From the NCBI GenBank assembly GCA_003290165.1, contig QNQO01005892.1, forward strand, positions 186,001 to 250,000: 64,000 nucleotides of DNA. Direction: 5' to 3'. Below the pieces are notes generated by a model. That model saw only the letters and a program-made list of their open reading frames with translations, had not been told where the DNA came from and did not search any database. The translations under genes and the position numbers were made by a program. Shown here in pieces: positions 1-12,500 of this stretch. The stretch's first letter is position 1; every line of letters begins with the position of its first letter. Source of the DNA: Berberis thunbergii (taxonomy: Eukaryota > Streptophyta > Magnoliopsida > Ranunculales > Berberidaceae).

Positions 1-1263
1 ACACCTACCAAAGTCATACAAAAAAAAGGATTTTTTTTAGTAAGACTATTTATTTTTTATTTTTTTGTAATGGACAACCAATAGTATTGTGTGGGAGAGA
101 GCAATTGCTTGATTCAAGGAGAAGTAGCTCTCAAATAACACTTCTCTCTACCTCCATGGAGGAGATCTTCTGTCCGAGCTCAAAAATTAGTAAGTATCCA
201 TTTTAGACACATTGTTTTAGTGGTGTGGGTGTTGAGTGAAATTTGATTTGATTTTGCTTAGTGTTTGTTTATGTTTATGCATCTTAACGAACTACATTGT
301 TGCATATGTTATAAACTACCTAAATAAAGAGGGAAGGCATATATAAATATATATATACTAGCCCTATTTTTGAAACTTGTGAGATTTCATCACCCACCTC
401 ATTACTTCAGCTGTGTGAAACTAAAGCACATAATAAAATCAACTAAGATTAGAGCCAAAAAGAACGATGTTCATAGGAAAACCAAGCCCAAGGTGAATCT
501 GCAGAATTTTGGATTGACCAAAGCTAAACGTGACATTGGGTATAATCATTCAATGAACTCCGGGAGGTCGCTGCAACATGGGTAACTCACCCGGTACACC
601 AATTCACCAATAAGCTGTGGACCACAAAAACACATGGCACAACTAACAGTTTTGGTTAGGAACACAAACCCTAAGTGCGTATTTGATACGCATCGTTCTC
701 ATATCAATTGGTCTACAGAACAATAACACAATTATAGTTCTTAATTAAACCATGTGATCCCCTATCACTTGTGCAATAATCTGGCTTCTTGTAAGTGTAA
801 CTCTGACCTCCTGATTTTGGACTTTGTATTGTTGGATACAAGCTTGTAGGATCATCCTTTAGCACCCTATGTAATCAATCGATAAAAATAATAATGTGTG
901 TTGGTTTTAATCAATCTTGTCCCTCACAGATTCACAAGAAAACATCCCTTTAAAAACGTTGTTGACTTAGATTATGAATTTGTGTGGTTAAGCGGTGATT
1001 GTTGCTTGTGTATGCTTTCTTAGCATTGTCTAGGGATAAGCACTATGTGCGTTTTGTCACTGTCATTATTCCATCACACTTTTCTTATTTTCTGAAAGAT
1101 TGTGAACGACCTAGCAAATGCTTGGTTTGTTCCCAAAATTTTCTGACCACCCTAGCAATCGCTTGATTCGTTCCCTAGGTTTTTCTAGCCACCTGACCCA
1201 CTATTTACCTCTTTACCACACTCTACTCCATTTGCTTTCCCACACTACCAAATCAACATTGAG
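1..1263. other. AT-rich sequence upstream of gag, no gene seen
   Basis: No convincing coding region, RNA gene or repeat with a partner elsewhere in the window. The last 300 bases before the gag start may be the untranslated leader of the gypsy element that follows. I could not find a 5' LTR here: nothing matches the candidate 3' LTR that begins at 7961, so the 5' LTR is either diverged, deleted or left of the window. Short open frames in this stretch lack any recognisable composition and are probably chance. Confidence 0.5.
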
Positions 1264-3300
1264 ATGGAAGAGCGTCCGATTTGGGAATATAATGTTCCCC
1301 TTGCTGCTAATGTGTATAAATGCATTGAGCTGCCCCTTGTTCAATTTGATATCCAGCCAGCTATTGTCAATTTGTTGCCAAAGTTCCATGGGCTTGAATG
1401 AAAAAGTCCATGTGTCCATCTTGGAATGTTTCTTGAAGTTTGTAGTACTTTTAAAAACCAAAACATAGGTGAAGAAAATGTCAGGCTTCACTTGTTTCCT
1501 TTTTCCCTTGAGGATTGGGCCACTTTGTGGTTAAACTATCTTCCTGCCAATTTAATCAAATCATGGGAGGATTTAGTAAGAAAGTTTTAAAAGAGACATT
1601 GAGGAGTTTTCTCAAACACATGATGAAACCTTTTATGAAGCATGGGATTGCTTTCAAGATTTAGTCATCAAGTATCCTCATCATGGCTTTGAAAAACTAG
1701 TTTTATTATAGAGTTTTTACAATGGATTGACTGTCGAGTTTCAAAATATGAATGAGTCCATGCACCAAGGAAATTCATGCGTATGACTGGTACTAATACT
1801 TATACCTTTCGAGGTGAATTTGTTGATGATTCTAGACAATGGACTGCCCATAGAGACTTGAAACCTAGTACTTCTAGAAAATTGCGTCTATTTTAAACAA
1901 AGGAAGATTCAGAACCAGACATCAAAACCTTATTCAAGGACTTTGCTAAGGAAATTAAATCTACTATTACGAAATTTGTCTCCCAAGTCAAAGAGCAAAC
2001 TTCAAACCCTTTTACCTTTTGCCTCAAAGTAGATCCTATCGATTATGAATGTCATCTATATCTGAAATGAACCTCAAGAGGATTTATGTGTGTTTAAAAT
2101 TGAACGTAAATCCAACACATTCGGTCAGACCTACACATCTACAAATTGACATCACCATAACCTTTCCTATGGTGATGACTTTTATGAGAAACTACCAAGG
2201 AGTTTAGGGAATCCTACTAGTTTCCAACACCCTAGTCAACCTAGTGAACCTAGTGAACAAGCCCACAATTCACACACTTATTCTCAGTGTTCTAAAAATT
2301 GCTAGGCGGTGGGCGGGCGGGCAGCAGGTGCCTAGCGCCTAGGCAGTTTTAGATTTTGTATTATAATTTCATAATTTACAAATATTTAGCATAATACATT
2401 AATATTTTATCAATTACTTCCAATTTAATGTCAAAATAGTAATACATATGAAAAATTTATAAACATGAAAAATTATGCTTACATTAAAATTTATAATAGC
2501 ATAAGTTGCATAACATAGAGTTTCAACAACATAGAGGAAAGAAATGCTCTTCCCCTTCTTCTTTAGGTATAGTACAAGTCCTCAAGCCAAAATTCAAAAG
2601 TGGAGCGAAATGCTTCGCTTGCAGTGGAGAACCAGAGCGATACCTGCCGGGAAACTCTTCTTCGTCTTCCCCTTCTTCCCCTTCTTCTTCTTCTTCTTCT
2701 TCCCCTTTTCTTTTCTTTCTGTTTTGGAAAACCTAAAAATTTTGATGGATATTTGGTCGATTGGTTTTGGTTATTTGCAACCAGAGAAAGAAAAAAAATG
2801 CCCAAGCCCGCCCAGAACCCGCCTAGGCTCCCTGACCGATTTTTCCCTCCGCCCAGCAACTAGTCTAGGCGTCTCTCTACCTACTAGAGCCTAGGCGGCC
2901 GCCCAGGCCGCTTTTTAGAACACTGCTTATTCTAGACAGTCAACATGGATCTCAATATAACCAGTGGCGAAAAAATTGGTATCCACCTCGGGGAGGACAC
3001 TTCCATACCAGCAACATCAGTTTATGCCCCTTTTATGGTTCCCGTTCCTCATAATTCTAATGGTGATCAACCTCAGCATAACAACTCATATGACTTGGTG
3101 CCTCAAACTCAATATGGTGTTCCTGTACCACCACCAAAACCATCATCGGAGGATATGATGCACCAATTAATGGCCATCAATGCTGCTGATTCCCAAGTCA
3201 TCCATCAGCTTCAGTGACAGTTGCAATACTTGATTGTGGGAAGGGAAAATGAACTTTTATCCCTAATCCAAAGGGTTCTACCCAAGCCCGTGTCAATGAA
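1264..3300 (+). pseudogene. gag: Decayed gag of an Athila-like Ty3/gypsy element
   Basis: Gag would form the retrotransposon's cytoplasmic particle. The reading frame starts at the ATG at 1264 (MEERPIWEYNVPLAANV), passes LPKFHGL and is broken by a stop and frameshift near 1400. The trace continues in other frames: FPFSLEDWATLWLNYLP near 1497 is the conserved gypsy gag core, followed by remnants of the ETFYEAWDCF and HHGFEKL segments near 1627-1700. After a hAT MITE insertion (2285-2925) a Pro/Gln-rich C-terminal part is open from 2945 to 3217. Multiple stops and shifts make it non-functional. Orientation and spacing fit the RT, RNase H and integrase traces downstream. Seen: the motifs. Known: this core occurs in plant gypsy gag. 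Inferred: lineage, from the associated RT and integrase. Confidence 0.75.
2285..2925. mobile_element. hAT-type MITE copy 1 (641 bp) with 8-bp TSD
   Basis: The element begins cagtgttctaaaaat and ends with the inverted form, ttttagaacactg. The 8 bases cttattct occur on both sides (2277-2284 and 2926-2933), a perfect 8-bp target duplication as made by hAT transposases. Subterminal parts are rich in ctaggcg/cgcctag motifs in both orientations. The interior has a CTT microsatellite (about 2640-2705) and no transposase, so it is non-autonomous. It interrupts the gag remnant of the surrounding gypsy element. A sister copy with the same ends lies at 37000-37653. Long open frames inside are low-complexity artefacts of the CTT run. 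Confidence 0.9.
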
Positions 3301-3420
3301 ATTATAAGTAGTTTTGACTCACATGGAGAAGTTAAAGCAGTTACCACCTTTTGTTCTGGGCGAGCAATTGATAATGGTGTAGAACAACCTCTAGAGAACC
3401 CCAGCGACGTCTCAATCCCA

Positions 3421-4003
3421 TTTTGAAAGATGTAGTAAAGGAATAAGTATTGAAACTCTTGGATGCAAACATCATCTATGCTATCTCTGATAGCAAATGG
3501 GTTAGCCCAGTCCATGTGGTTCCTAAGAAATCAGAAATTACAGTTATTGAAAATGATAACAATGAGTTTGTGCCACAAAGAGTGAAAAAGGGATGGATAG
3601 TACGTATTGATTATCGCAAGCTCAACTTTCTTTCCCTTCTCCCTTATTGATCAGATGCTTGAGAGGTTAGCATGTCTTCCAAACTATTGTTTCTTGGATG
3701 GGTATCCTGGATACAATCAGATACCCATTGCATTTAGGGATCAAGAAAAAACCACATTCACTTGTCCATTTGGTACCTATGCTTATCATTTCATGCCCTT
3801 TGGGATATGAAATGCTGCATGAAATGCACCTATGACATTTCAAAGGTGCATGACTAGCATATTTAGTAATATGGTGGAAAACTTTCTTGATATATTTATG
3901 GATGATTTTTCAGTATTCGGCTTGTCTTTTGACCAATGTCTAAATCACATCTCACTTGTCTTAAAGCATTGTGAATAAAAATGCCTTGTTTTAAATTTGA
4001 GAA
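3421..4003 (+). pseudogene. pol: Reverse transcriptase remnant, Athila-like gypsy
   Basis: Reverse transcriptase domain of pol. The N-terminal part is open from about 3450 (LLDANIIYAISDSKWVSPV, then VVPKK and IDYRKLN). A frameshift near 3640 leads into IDQMLERLACL, the CFLDGYPGYNQIPIA segment and TTFTCPFGTYAYHFMPFG, followed by a stop at the usual FGL/C position. The catalytic box survives as FMDDFSVFG near 3895-3920, the F-M-D-D form typical of Athila elements. Further stops follow (about 3970). The SDSKWVSPV segment with the long linker before IDYRKLN is characteristic of the Athila lineage. Non-functional through several stops and shifts. Confidence 0.85.
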
Positions 4004-4299
4004 AAGTGTCACTTTATGGTGAAACAGGGCATTGTTCTTGGGCACATTGTCTCTTCAAAAGGCACTAGAGTGGACAAAACTAAGATCGATGTCATTTCAT
4101 CTCTTCTGATTCCCAAATCTATTAAGATGTGAGACCTTTCTTAGGGCATGTTAGGTTTTTCGTTTCATCAAGGATTTCTCCAAGATAGCATGCCCTTTGA
4201 GCAATCTCCTAGCTAAGGATGTTCCCTTTTTTTTACGACAATTGTAATTCTTCATTTATGCATCGTAAGTTTGAACTAGTCTTATCTCCTATGATTCGA

Positions 4300-4735
4300 A
4301 CTCCGGACTAGAGGCTACCCTTGGAGATTATGTGTGATGCATTTGACTACGCTCTAGGTGCAGTTTAGGGTCAGAGGGTAAACAAGCTCCCTCATGTCAT
4401 CTATTATGCTAGCAAGAATCTGAATGAGGCTCAACTCAATTACTCGACCACTGAGAAAGAGATGTTGGCCTTGTATATGCCTTAGATAAATTTTATTCTT
4501 ATCTCATTGGAGCCAAAGTCATTGTGTACACTGACCATGCGACCCTTAGATACCTTCTCAATTAAGACACCAAGCTTCTTTTGGTTTGATGGGTCCTTTT
4601 GCTACAAGAATTTGACATTCAAATATGAGATAAGTCAGGTATCGAAAATCCAGTCGCCGACCACCTGTCTAGGCTAATATTAGAGTTTTCCACTAGTTTC
4701 TTTCCCATTCAAGAGAACTTCCCAGATAAACAACT
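4300..4735 (+). pseudogene. pol: Gypsy RNase H remnant
   Basis: Follows the RT remnant. Visible traces are IMCDAFDYALGAV near 4330, the ASKNLNEAQLNYSTTEKEML segment near 4410-4470 and GIENPVADHLSRL near 4640-4675, which marks the end of the RNase H region and the linker before integrase in Ty3/gypsy pol. Stops interrupt every part, for example right after ALGAV. It would have degraded the RNA of the RNA-DNA hybrid during reverse transcription. The order RT, RNase H, integrase confirms a Ty3/gypsy rather than a Ty1/copia element. Confidence 0.75.
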
Positions 4736-4739
4736 TTTC

Positions 4740-6042
4740 TTGGTTGAGCAAGAGCTTCATTGGTATGCTAACATTGTCAATTTTTTAGCAACTAAGGAAC
4801 TCCGTTCACACTGGTCTAAGCCGGATCGTGACAAGTCTTTGTCTAGGGTCAAGTATTATTCTTGGGATGATCCATATTTGTACAAATATTGCCCTGTCCA
4901 ACTTATTAGAAGATGTGTTTCAGAAGCTAAATAGTTGAGCATCCTCTCATTTTGCCATGATCAAGCTTGCGGTGGGTATTTCAGTTCTAAGAAAACCGTG
5001 GAGAAGGTTCTCCAAATTCCCATTTTTGTTGGTCTAACTTTTTTTTAGATGCCCATGAGTATTGTAAAGCTTGTCACCAATGTCAACAACTTGGGTGAAT
5101 AACTCGTCGACACATGATGCCTTTGAATCTTATTCTAGTGGTTGAAGTTTTTTATGTTTGGGGCATCAATTTTATGGGTCCATTTCCATCCTCCCATGGG
5201 TATCAATATATCCATCTTGCAATAGATTACGTCTCTAAATGGATAAATGCAATTTCCACTAAGACCAATTATCATAAAGTTGTTGTTTCATTCATAAGGG
5301 AGTTTATCTTTAGTAGATTTGGCACCCCCAAGGATATCATTAGTGGTGGAGGTAAGCATTTCTGTAACTGCATCTTGTTAAAAAGTATTGGGGTACTCAC
5401 AAAGTTGCCATTTCCTACCATATTCAAACAAGCAGTCAAGTTGAATTCTCAATTCGTCAAATCAAGAACATCCTCAAAAAGACTATCAATCCAAACCGAA
5501 AAGATTGGTCTTTCGCCTTTTGGATGCCTTGTGGGCATGTCGAATTGCATTAAAAAATCCTTTAGGGGTGTCTCCCTATATATTGGTTTTTGGTAAACCA
5601 TGTCACCTTCCTATCAAACTGCAACATAAAGCTTATTGGGCTACAAAAAATCTAAACTTTGACCTTGATATGACTGGTCAACAACGAAAGCTCCAGCTTG
5701 ATGAGCTAGAAGAATCGAGGTATGATACTTATGAATTATCCAAGAACTAAAAAGATAAAATGAAGTGGATACATGACAAAAAAGCATGAGAAAAGAGTTC
5801 CATCTTGGTCAGAAAGTCCTACTGTACAACTCTCATCTTCACCTCTTTTCAGGTAAGTTAAAACTCGTTGGTATGGTCCATTCATTGTTCGTGATGTTAA
5901 AAACTATGGTGCCATTACCGTAGAAAACCGTACTAATGGCAGTCTCTTTCAAGTAAATGGACAAGGACTGAAGCCATACCATGAACTTCCCACAAGGCCA
6001 GTGGAAATCATTCAGTTGATTGATCCTACCTATGAGGATTAG
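4740..6042 (+). pseudogene. pol: Integrase remnant, Athila-like gypsy
   Basis: The zinc-binding N-terminus is traceable from SWDDPYLYKYC (about 4860) through CHDQACGGYF (about 4955) to the CHQCQQLG region near 5075. The catalytic core is open from 5114: VWGINFMGPFPSSHG, then LAIDYVSKWINAI and IFSRFGTPKDIIS. The core frame shifts around 5510 into ACRIALKNPLGVSPY. A C-terminal part with the lineage's W-Y-G-P-F motif (about 5870-5885) ends with the TAG at 6040-6042 after IIQLIDPTYED. The DFMGPFPSS wording is that of Athila integrases. Broken by several shifts and stops; no env-like ORF is recognisable downstream. Confidence 0.8.
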
Positions 6043-7960
6043 TCACACTCACAAATTCTTACTCCACTAAGCATGTTTGGGGGTAGTATTCACCAGTCTC
6101 ATTGTGTCCGGCCAATGACATTAAACTTAGGGATAATGGGAGGCAGCCCAGTCAGTTTATGCATCCATTCATTAAAAGAAAATTTCAGAGATTAACAATA
6201 CCACCAATGCCTATTTGGAAGTGATGTATTTGTTTGTTAATACATCACCCCAACCAACTCAACTTATTTCATTGCAGGGAAGGTACAAATGTTCAAATCA
6301 CCTGAGGTAATAAGTTCCAATTTTTATTTATTACTTTCCATTTCATTTGTTTAACATTGGGGACAATGTTTTATTTGTTTGGTGGTGGGAGATTTATCAA
6401 AATTCATACCTCTTTTGAAAAAAAATTCTTAAAAAAATGGTGTCGTATCCTAGCTATGACGAGATTGGATTACTTGGTTCACTACATTTAGGCAAAAAAA
6501 AATATTTGAAGTTTATTACTAGAGTAAACATTTCATTTGAGCATTTAGGAACAAACATTTTTGCACAATGGCCATAGATGTAGTTTGGAATGAATAAGTA
6601 AGTAATATCCTATGAATCTAGAAGAATAATAGTAAAGAATTTTATCTTGTGAGCTATCAAACCTTTCATTTAATCAGAGGGTTGTTACACAACTCCGGGT
6701 CACATGATGACTCAAATTTATTGTGTCCCACATTAACTTGTTGTTAAGTCTCATTATTCTTCTTTTTGGTTGATTACCGACGATGGCATCTTTTTCGAGT
6801 TAAGAGAAACATAGGTATTGTAGTCTATTTGAGACTTAAAACCATTACCAAACCTTAAAAGGTAAATTAGGCATCTCGTCCATCCATACCTTTTCAAAAC
6901 CATCTTGCTAATCATACCATCCAAAGCCAATTTGAGCATTTATCTTGGTTTAATAGACAAAAAAAAAGTTACCCATTTATGTTTCTGAAAAAGAAATTTT
7001 ATGAAGAAAATGGGACGAGTGCAAAGCGAAATCAAAGGTCCAAGTTATTCAAAAATATGGTTGTGAAGAAAAAAGTCATGAAGAAGAAAACAAATAAAAA
7101 AAGGTTCTGAAAAAAAAACGACAATAAAAGGAAGTGATTGATGAGTTCCCTACTAAGCTACTTGAAGACCCTACCTTTTCATAAACATTTCTTTACTTAC
7201 CATTTACCCCACTCTTCTTCCTTTAAAAAAATAAAATAAAATTTCAGCCAGATTTATTTTTCCTTGGAAAAGTCAAAATTAACCCTATGGTAAGGTATGG
7301 TAAAAAATGGAGAGTAGATGAAAAGAAGCTATGGTGGGTAACTCAACATTCTCGCAAGTGATCAACATTCCTTCCATGAGACTATCATTCTTTTACTTGT
7401 CCGTTTGTTCTTTTACATGTCCGTTTGTTCTTACTATTTTCTTCACATGCAAGAGAGAAAATATTTAACCAATCTTAGAGCAATCATTTCAGAGAGACAA
7501 ACTAGTGTGTTTTGAAGTCAAAATGACTATTCCAAATGTGGATTAGGATATACTATACTATGACAGGAAAAATTGCATGTGATTGGCAATTCACACACAC
7601 CTTGTTTCAAAGTTGTTCAGTGGCAATGTGCATTTTAGTAACTAACTACATATGGCTCTTGTCTTCTATGTGATTGAATAACAATGATATTCTCTAACAA
7701 AAATAGGGGAAACACCAATTTTTTTATTTTAAAAAAAACAATGTTTGTGGGCATTCATCTTGGATAACCCTCAGGAAGCTAAAACTCCTCCTTTAGTGTC
7801 ATGCTAGAGGTTCAAGGCGTTGTTGCATATTGTAAATGCAATCGAGTCATTCCAACGATAGTGGCCATGAGTTTTTGTGAAGTTTAGGAACAATAAAAAA
7901 GGGTTTTGTAAACTTATCTTTTTTTGCTCGAGGACTAGCAAAAGGTTGTTTGGGGTGGTG
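6043..7960 (+). other. Non-coding 3' region of the gypsy element, with polypurine tract
   Basis: About 1.9 kb without a supported gene lie between the integrase stop and the candidate LTR. A typical plant gypsy spacer phrase (acattggggacaatgtttta) occurs near 6352-6372. At the end, gctcgaggactagcaaaagg followed by a G/T-rich stretch ending tggggtggtg (7927-7960) abuts a TG dinucleotide, the usual arrangement of polypurine tract and 3' LTR start in this group. The remainder is AT-rich with purine runs (7060-7130). Confidence 0.55.
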
Positions 7961-8765
7961 TGATAAGCACTCAAAACATTGATTTTTACGCCCCGTTTAG
8001 CTATTTATTAGTCTCTAGTTGTACTTAAAATTAATTAAATGTCTTTATTTGTCTCGAATTTGATTATTGTTATAATTTTTTATGGAAATCGGGAAATGTG
8101 CAAAATTAAAGACAATTTTACCATAAATTTGCATGACCAGTAGCAATTTGATAAATTATGAAATCTATGAAAATCACGGAATTCGATGCACTTGGGCACG
8201 TTCATGGAGACATGTGGCAAGTTTCAAGATAAAAACTTCAAGTGTGGAGCATGCGATCATAAAGACAAATAAATATCAACTCAAAGCATATTCCAAGGAT
8301 CAAATCTAAGAATATTTCATTGCCTTGATTTTGTCTCACTGTATCTACCTCCAATTAGGAATCCTTTGATGTATCTATCCATAATTATGGCTCCATTGAT
8401 TTTATAAGACATGATTTGAAGTATAATCAAGGGATTTGTCAGATTTGGAGTATAATTAAGGAATTTGTGAGATTTTATCCCCATTTCTTGCTTTGGAGGA
8501 AACATTATAAGTAGGCTCTCAAACTCTTGGAAAAGAGACATCTAGGTTTTTTTCATACATAATTTTCTTATCTCTAGCATAACTTAGATTAGTTTTTTTT
8601 CTTTCGTTAGAGCTTTTGTTCAAGTCAATTTTATTACATGTAAGTTTTTAGTTTTGAATTTAATAAAAGTTAATATTTTCTTATGCATTAGTTATCTTAT
8701 AATTTAATTAGTTTACTTCCTTATCTACCTTTCTAGTTTCACTCTTAGATTATTTCATCACAATC
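7961..8765 (+). repeat. Candidate 3' LTR of the Athila-like element
   Basis: Starts with TG immediately after the polypurine-like tract (tgataagcactcaaaac). Its end is uncertain; the stretch around 8640-8765 (taagtttttagttttgaatt, then the caatcacaatgg segment) looks like the R/U5 part of such LTRs. No matching 5' LTR was found, so both ends and a target duplication remain unproven. Confidence 0.4.
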
Positions 8766-9559
8766 ACAATGGCAGGCTAAACCTCTCCTCTCAAGAGGAG
8801 ATGAAACGTACTTGAGTGATGTAGAGATTTTTGTAACACAAAAATTATATAACTTGTATTTTTTTTTATCAATCCTAGATTCAACCAATTAATCAAAAAT
8901 TTCAAATCGAAAGATGGACAACAAACTATTATGTGAAATGAAGATGAGGAGCTGGAAACAAGGATTATATTTGTATTCCGTAGTTCTTCAATTTTTTTAT
9001 AAATTATAACCATTCATTGAAAAATCGCCATCGAGAGGGGTGGATTAATGATGGTCAAGTAATTTATTTTATCATCAAAAAAGGTAACTGAAATTTTGTC
9101 TTAGAAAAATATTTTTTTAGCATGTTGAATTAAAAGTTAAAGGAATTTGTGCAAGTATTCAAAAAAAAGATTTACAAAAATGTGTTAAATTAATCTCTTC
9201 AAAACTTAGAGGTGGATTCCCCAATCCTTGAGACCATTCTTTTAATCGTTAAATTTTTTTAATAATTTTCATCCTCAATTTTGAATCAAAGTTTGTTTTA
9301 AAGAAAATTAAAAAAAAAATCATCTTCTACTCTCCATATCTTATTTCCACCAATTCATAATTTTATTTGATCTTCTAAAGTGCTTGTAAATTTTTGAGCT
9401 TTAATCCTTTTAACTTGATGAGTAGGAAGATAACCCCTACGAACCATTTTACTTGTATTTTTCTTAGAATTTGGCAGCTAAATGATAAGAAGGGAACAAA
9501 CACAAATAAAAATGTTGATTTGCTTGGAATTTTAGGCGACAAAAATTTCGAACAAATCA
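8766..9559. other. AT-rich stretch, nothing recognised
   Basis: No gene, RNA or clear repeat. It separates the gypsy element from the satellite array. Confidence 0.5.
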
Positions 9560-12500
9560 ATCTTCCAGACTTGTTTATTAAGTCAAAATTGTTGCATTTT
9601 TTATTGTTAACATATAAAATTCTTTAGTAGTCAAAATATGTTCACTTTGTAACTCAAATCCTTGGAATCCCGGATTGCACCAAAATTTGCCTTAAATTGA
9701 GCCAATAATGTTAGAACGAGCTTGCCCCCTTTGTAAAACACTACCAAAATTGTTTGCTAGGTTGAACTTTTTACATTTTTCATTCTCAACATACTCAAGT
9801 GGTTAAGTCAAAATATGTTCATTTGGTCACTCAAATCCTTGGAATCAAGAATTGCACCCAATGGACTACAATTGAGCCTATAATTTTAGAATGAGCTTGT
9901 CGCCTCTGTGAAGCACTACCAAAGTTGTTTGCTGGGTCAAACTTGTCGCATTTTTTCGTTCTCGACATACAAAGGGTTTAGAAGTGATAATTTCTTCATT
10001 TGGTCACTCAAATCTTTGGAATCTTGGATTGCACCCAAATTTGCCTCTAATTTAGCATATAATGTTAGAATGAGCTTGCCCATTATCTAAAGCACTACCA
10101 AACTTATTTTTTGGGTCAAAACTGTTGGATTTTTCATTCTCAACATACCCAAGTGGTTATAACTCAAAATATGTTCATTTGGTCACCCAATTCTTGGAAG
10201 TCGCATTACCAAAATCGAACTCCAATTGAGTCACAACTTTATAACGAGTTTTTCCTCTTTGTGAAGCACTACTAAACTTGTTTACCAAGTCAAACTTGTT
10301 GAAATTTTCATTCTTGACAAACCCAAGTGTTTAGAAAGCAAAATATGTTCATTTGGTCACTCAAATCCTTGGAATCAAGCATTACATCCAAATTGGACTA
10401 CAATTAAGCTTGTAAAGTTAGACCGCACTTGTCGTATTTGTGAAACACTACTTGGAGTCAAAATAGTTGCATTTGTCATTTCTCAACATATCCAAGTGCT
10501 TAGAAGTCAAAATATGTTTAGTTGATCACTCGAATCCTTGGAATCTTAGATTGCACCCAAATTGGACTCTAATTGAGTCTAGAACGTTAGAACTAGCTTT
10601 CCCTTTCTCCGAAACACTACCAAACTTGTTTGTTGGGTTAATCTTGTTGCATTTGTCATTATGAGAATGACCGAGTGGTCAGAAGTCAAAATATATTCAT
10701 TTGGTCACTCAAATCCTTGGATTCTCGAATTGCACCCAAACATTCCTCCAATTGCACCTACAATGTTAGAATGAGCATTCCTTATTTCTGAACCACTACC
10801 AAACTTATTTTATGGCTCAAACTTGTTGCATTTGTAATTATCAACACACAAAAGTGTTTATAAGCAAATATGTTAATTTGGTCACTCAAATCATTGGAAT
10901 CTTGGTTTGTACCAAAATTCGCCTCCAATTGAGCCTATAACGTTAGAATGAGCTTGCCATCTTTGTGAAGCACTACCAAACTTGTTTTTTGGGTCAAACT
11001 TGTTGAATTTGACATTATTAACTTACCCAAGTGGTAAGAAGTCAAAATATATTCATTTGGTCACTCCAATCCTTGGAATCACGGATTGCACCCAAATTTG
11101 TCTCTCATTTAGCATATAACGTTAAAACAAGCCTGCCCTATCTGTGAAGTACTACCAAACTTGTTTGTTGAGTCAAAATTGTTGCATTTTTCATTCTCAA
11201 TATACTGAAATGGTTAGAAGTCAAATTATGTTTATTTGGTCACTCAAATCCTTTGAATGAAGAATTGCACCCAATGGACTACAATGGAGTCTATAACGTT
11301 AGAACGAGCTTGCCTACTTTGTGAAGAACTACAAGAGTTGTTTGTTGGGACAAACTTATTGCATTTTTCATTCTCAACATACCCGTTTGAAGCTAAAATA
11401 TGTTATTTAGTCACTCAAATCCTTGGAATCTCTTATTGCACCCAAATTTGCCTCTAATTGAGCCTATAACATTAGAATGAGTTTTCCCATTTTTTAAAGC
11501 ACTACCAAACTTGTTGTATATTTCATTTTCAACATACCCAAGTGGTTAGAAGTTAAAATATGTTCATTTGGTCACCCAAATTCTTGGAATTTCAGATTGC
11601 ACACAATTGGACTACAATTGAGCCCAATACTTTAAAACAAGCTTTACCTTTTTGTGAACACCTACGAGACTTGTTTGTTGGGCCAAACTTGTTGCATTTT
11701 TTATTCTTAACTTCACAAGTGGTTAAAATTCAAAATATTTTCATTTGGTCTCTCAAATCCTTGGAATCAAGGTTTGCACCTAAATTGGATTGTGATTGGA
11801 CCTATAACATTGGACTAAGCTTGACGTCTTTGTGAAACACTACCAAACTTGTTGCATTCGTCATTCTCAATAAACCCAAGTGGATAGAAGTCAAAATATA
11901 TTCATGAGGTCACTCAAATGCTTGGAATCAAGGATTGCACCCATATTGGAGTGCAATTGAGCCAATAATGTTATAGCAACCTTGCTCTCTTTGTGAAACA
12001 CTGCCAAAGTTGTGTGATGGGTCAAACTTGTTGAATTTTTCATTTTCAACATACTCAAGTACATAGAAGTCAAAATATGTTCATTTGATCACTTAAATCA
12101 TTGGAATCTCTTATTCCATCGAAATTGGACTCCAATTGAGCTTATAACGTTAGAACGAACTTTCCCTTTTTCTAAAGCACTACCAAAATTGTTTGTTGGG
12201 TCAAACTTGTTGCATTTTTCATTTTCAACATTCGAAAGTTGTTAAAAGTCAAAATATGTTCATTTGGTTACTCAGATTCTTGAAATCTCATATTACACAC
12301 AAATTGGACTCCAATTGAGCCCCACAACTTTAGAACGCGCTTTACATCCTTGTGAAACATTACCAAACTTGTTGAATTTTTCATTCTTGATATACCCAAG
12401 TGGTTAGAAGGGAAAATATGTTCATTTGAGCACTCAAATGCTTGGAATCTCGGATTGCACCAAAGTTGGACTCCAATTGAACTTACAACGTTAAAACGAT

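Noticed and set aside
1..1263. A 5' LTR for the Athila-like element
   Set aside because: No stretch matches the candidate LTR at 7961, so I do not call it.
2506..2894. Several overlapping frames of 75-116 codons
   Set aside because: They are produced by the CTT microsatellite inside the hAT MITE and encode only Ser, Pro, Phe or Arg runs.
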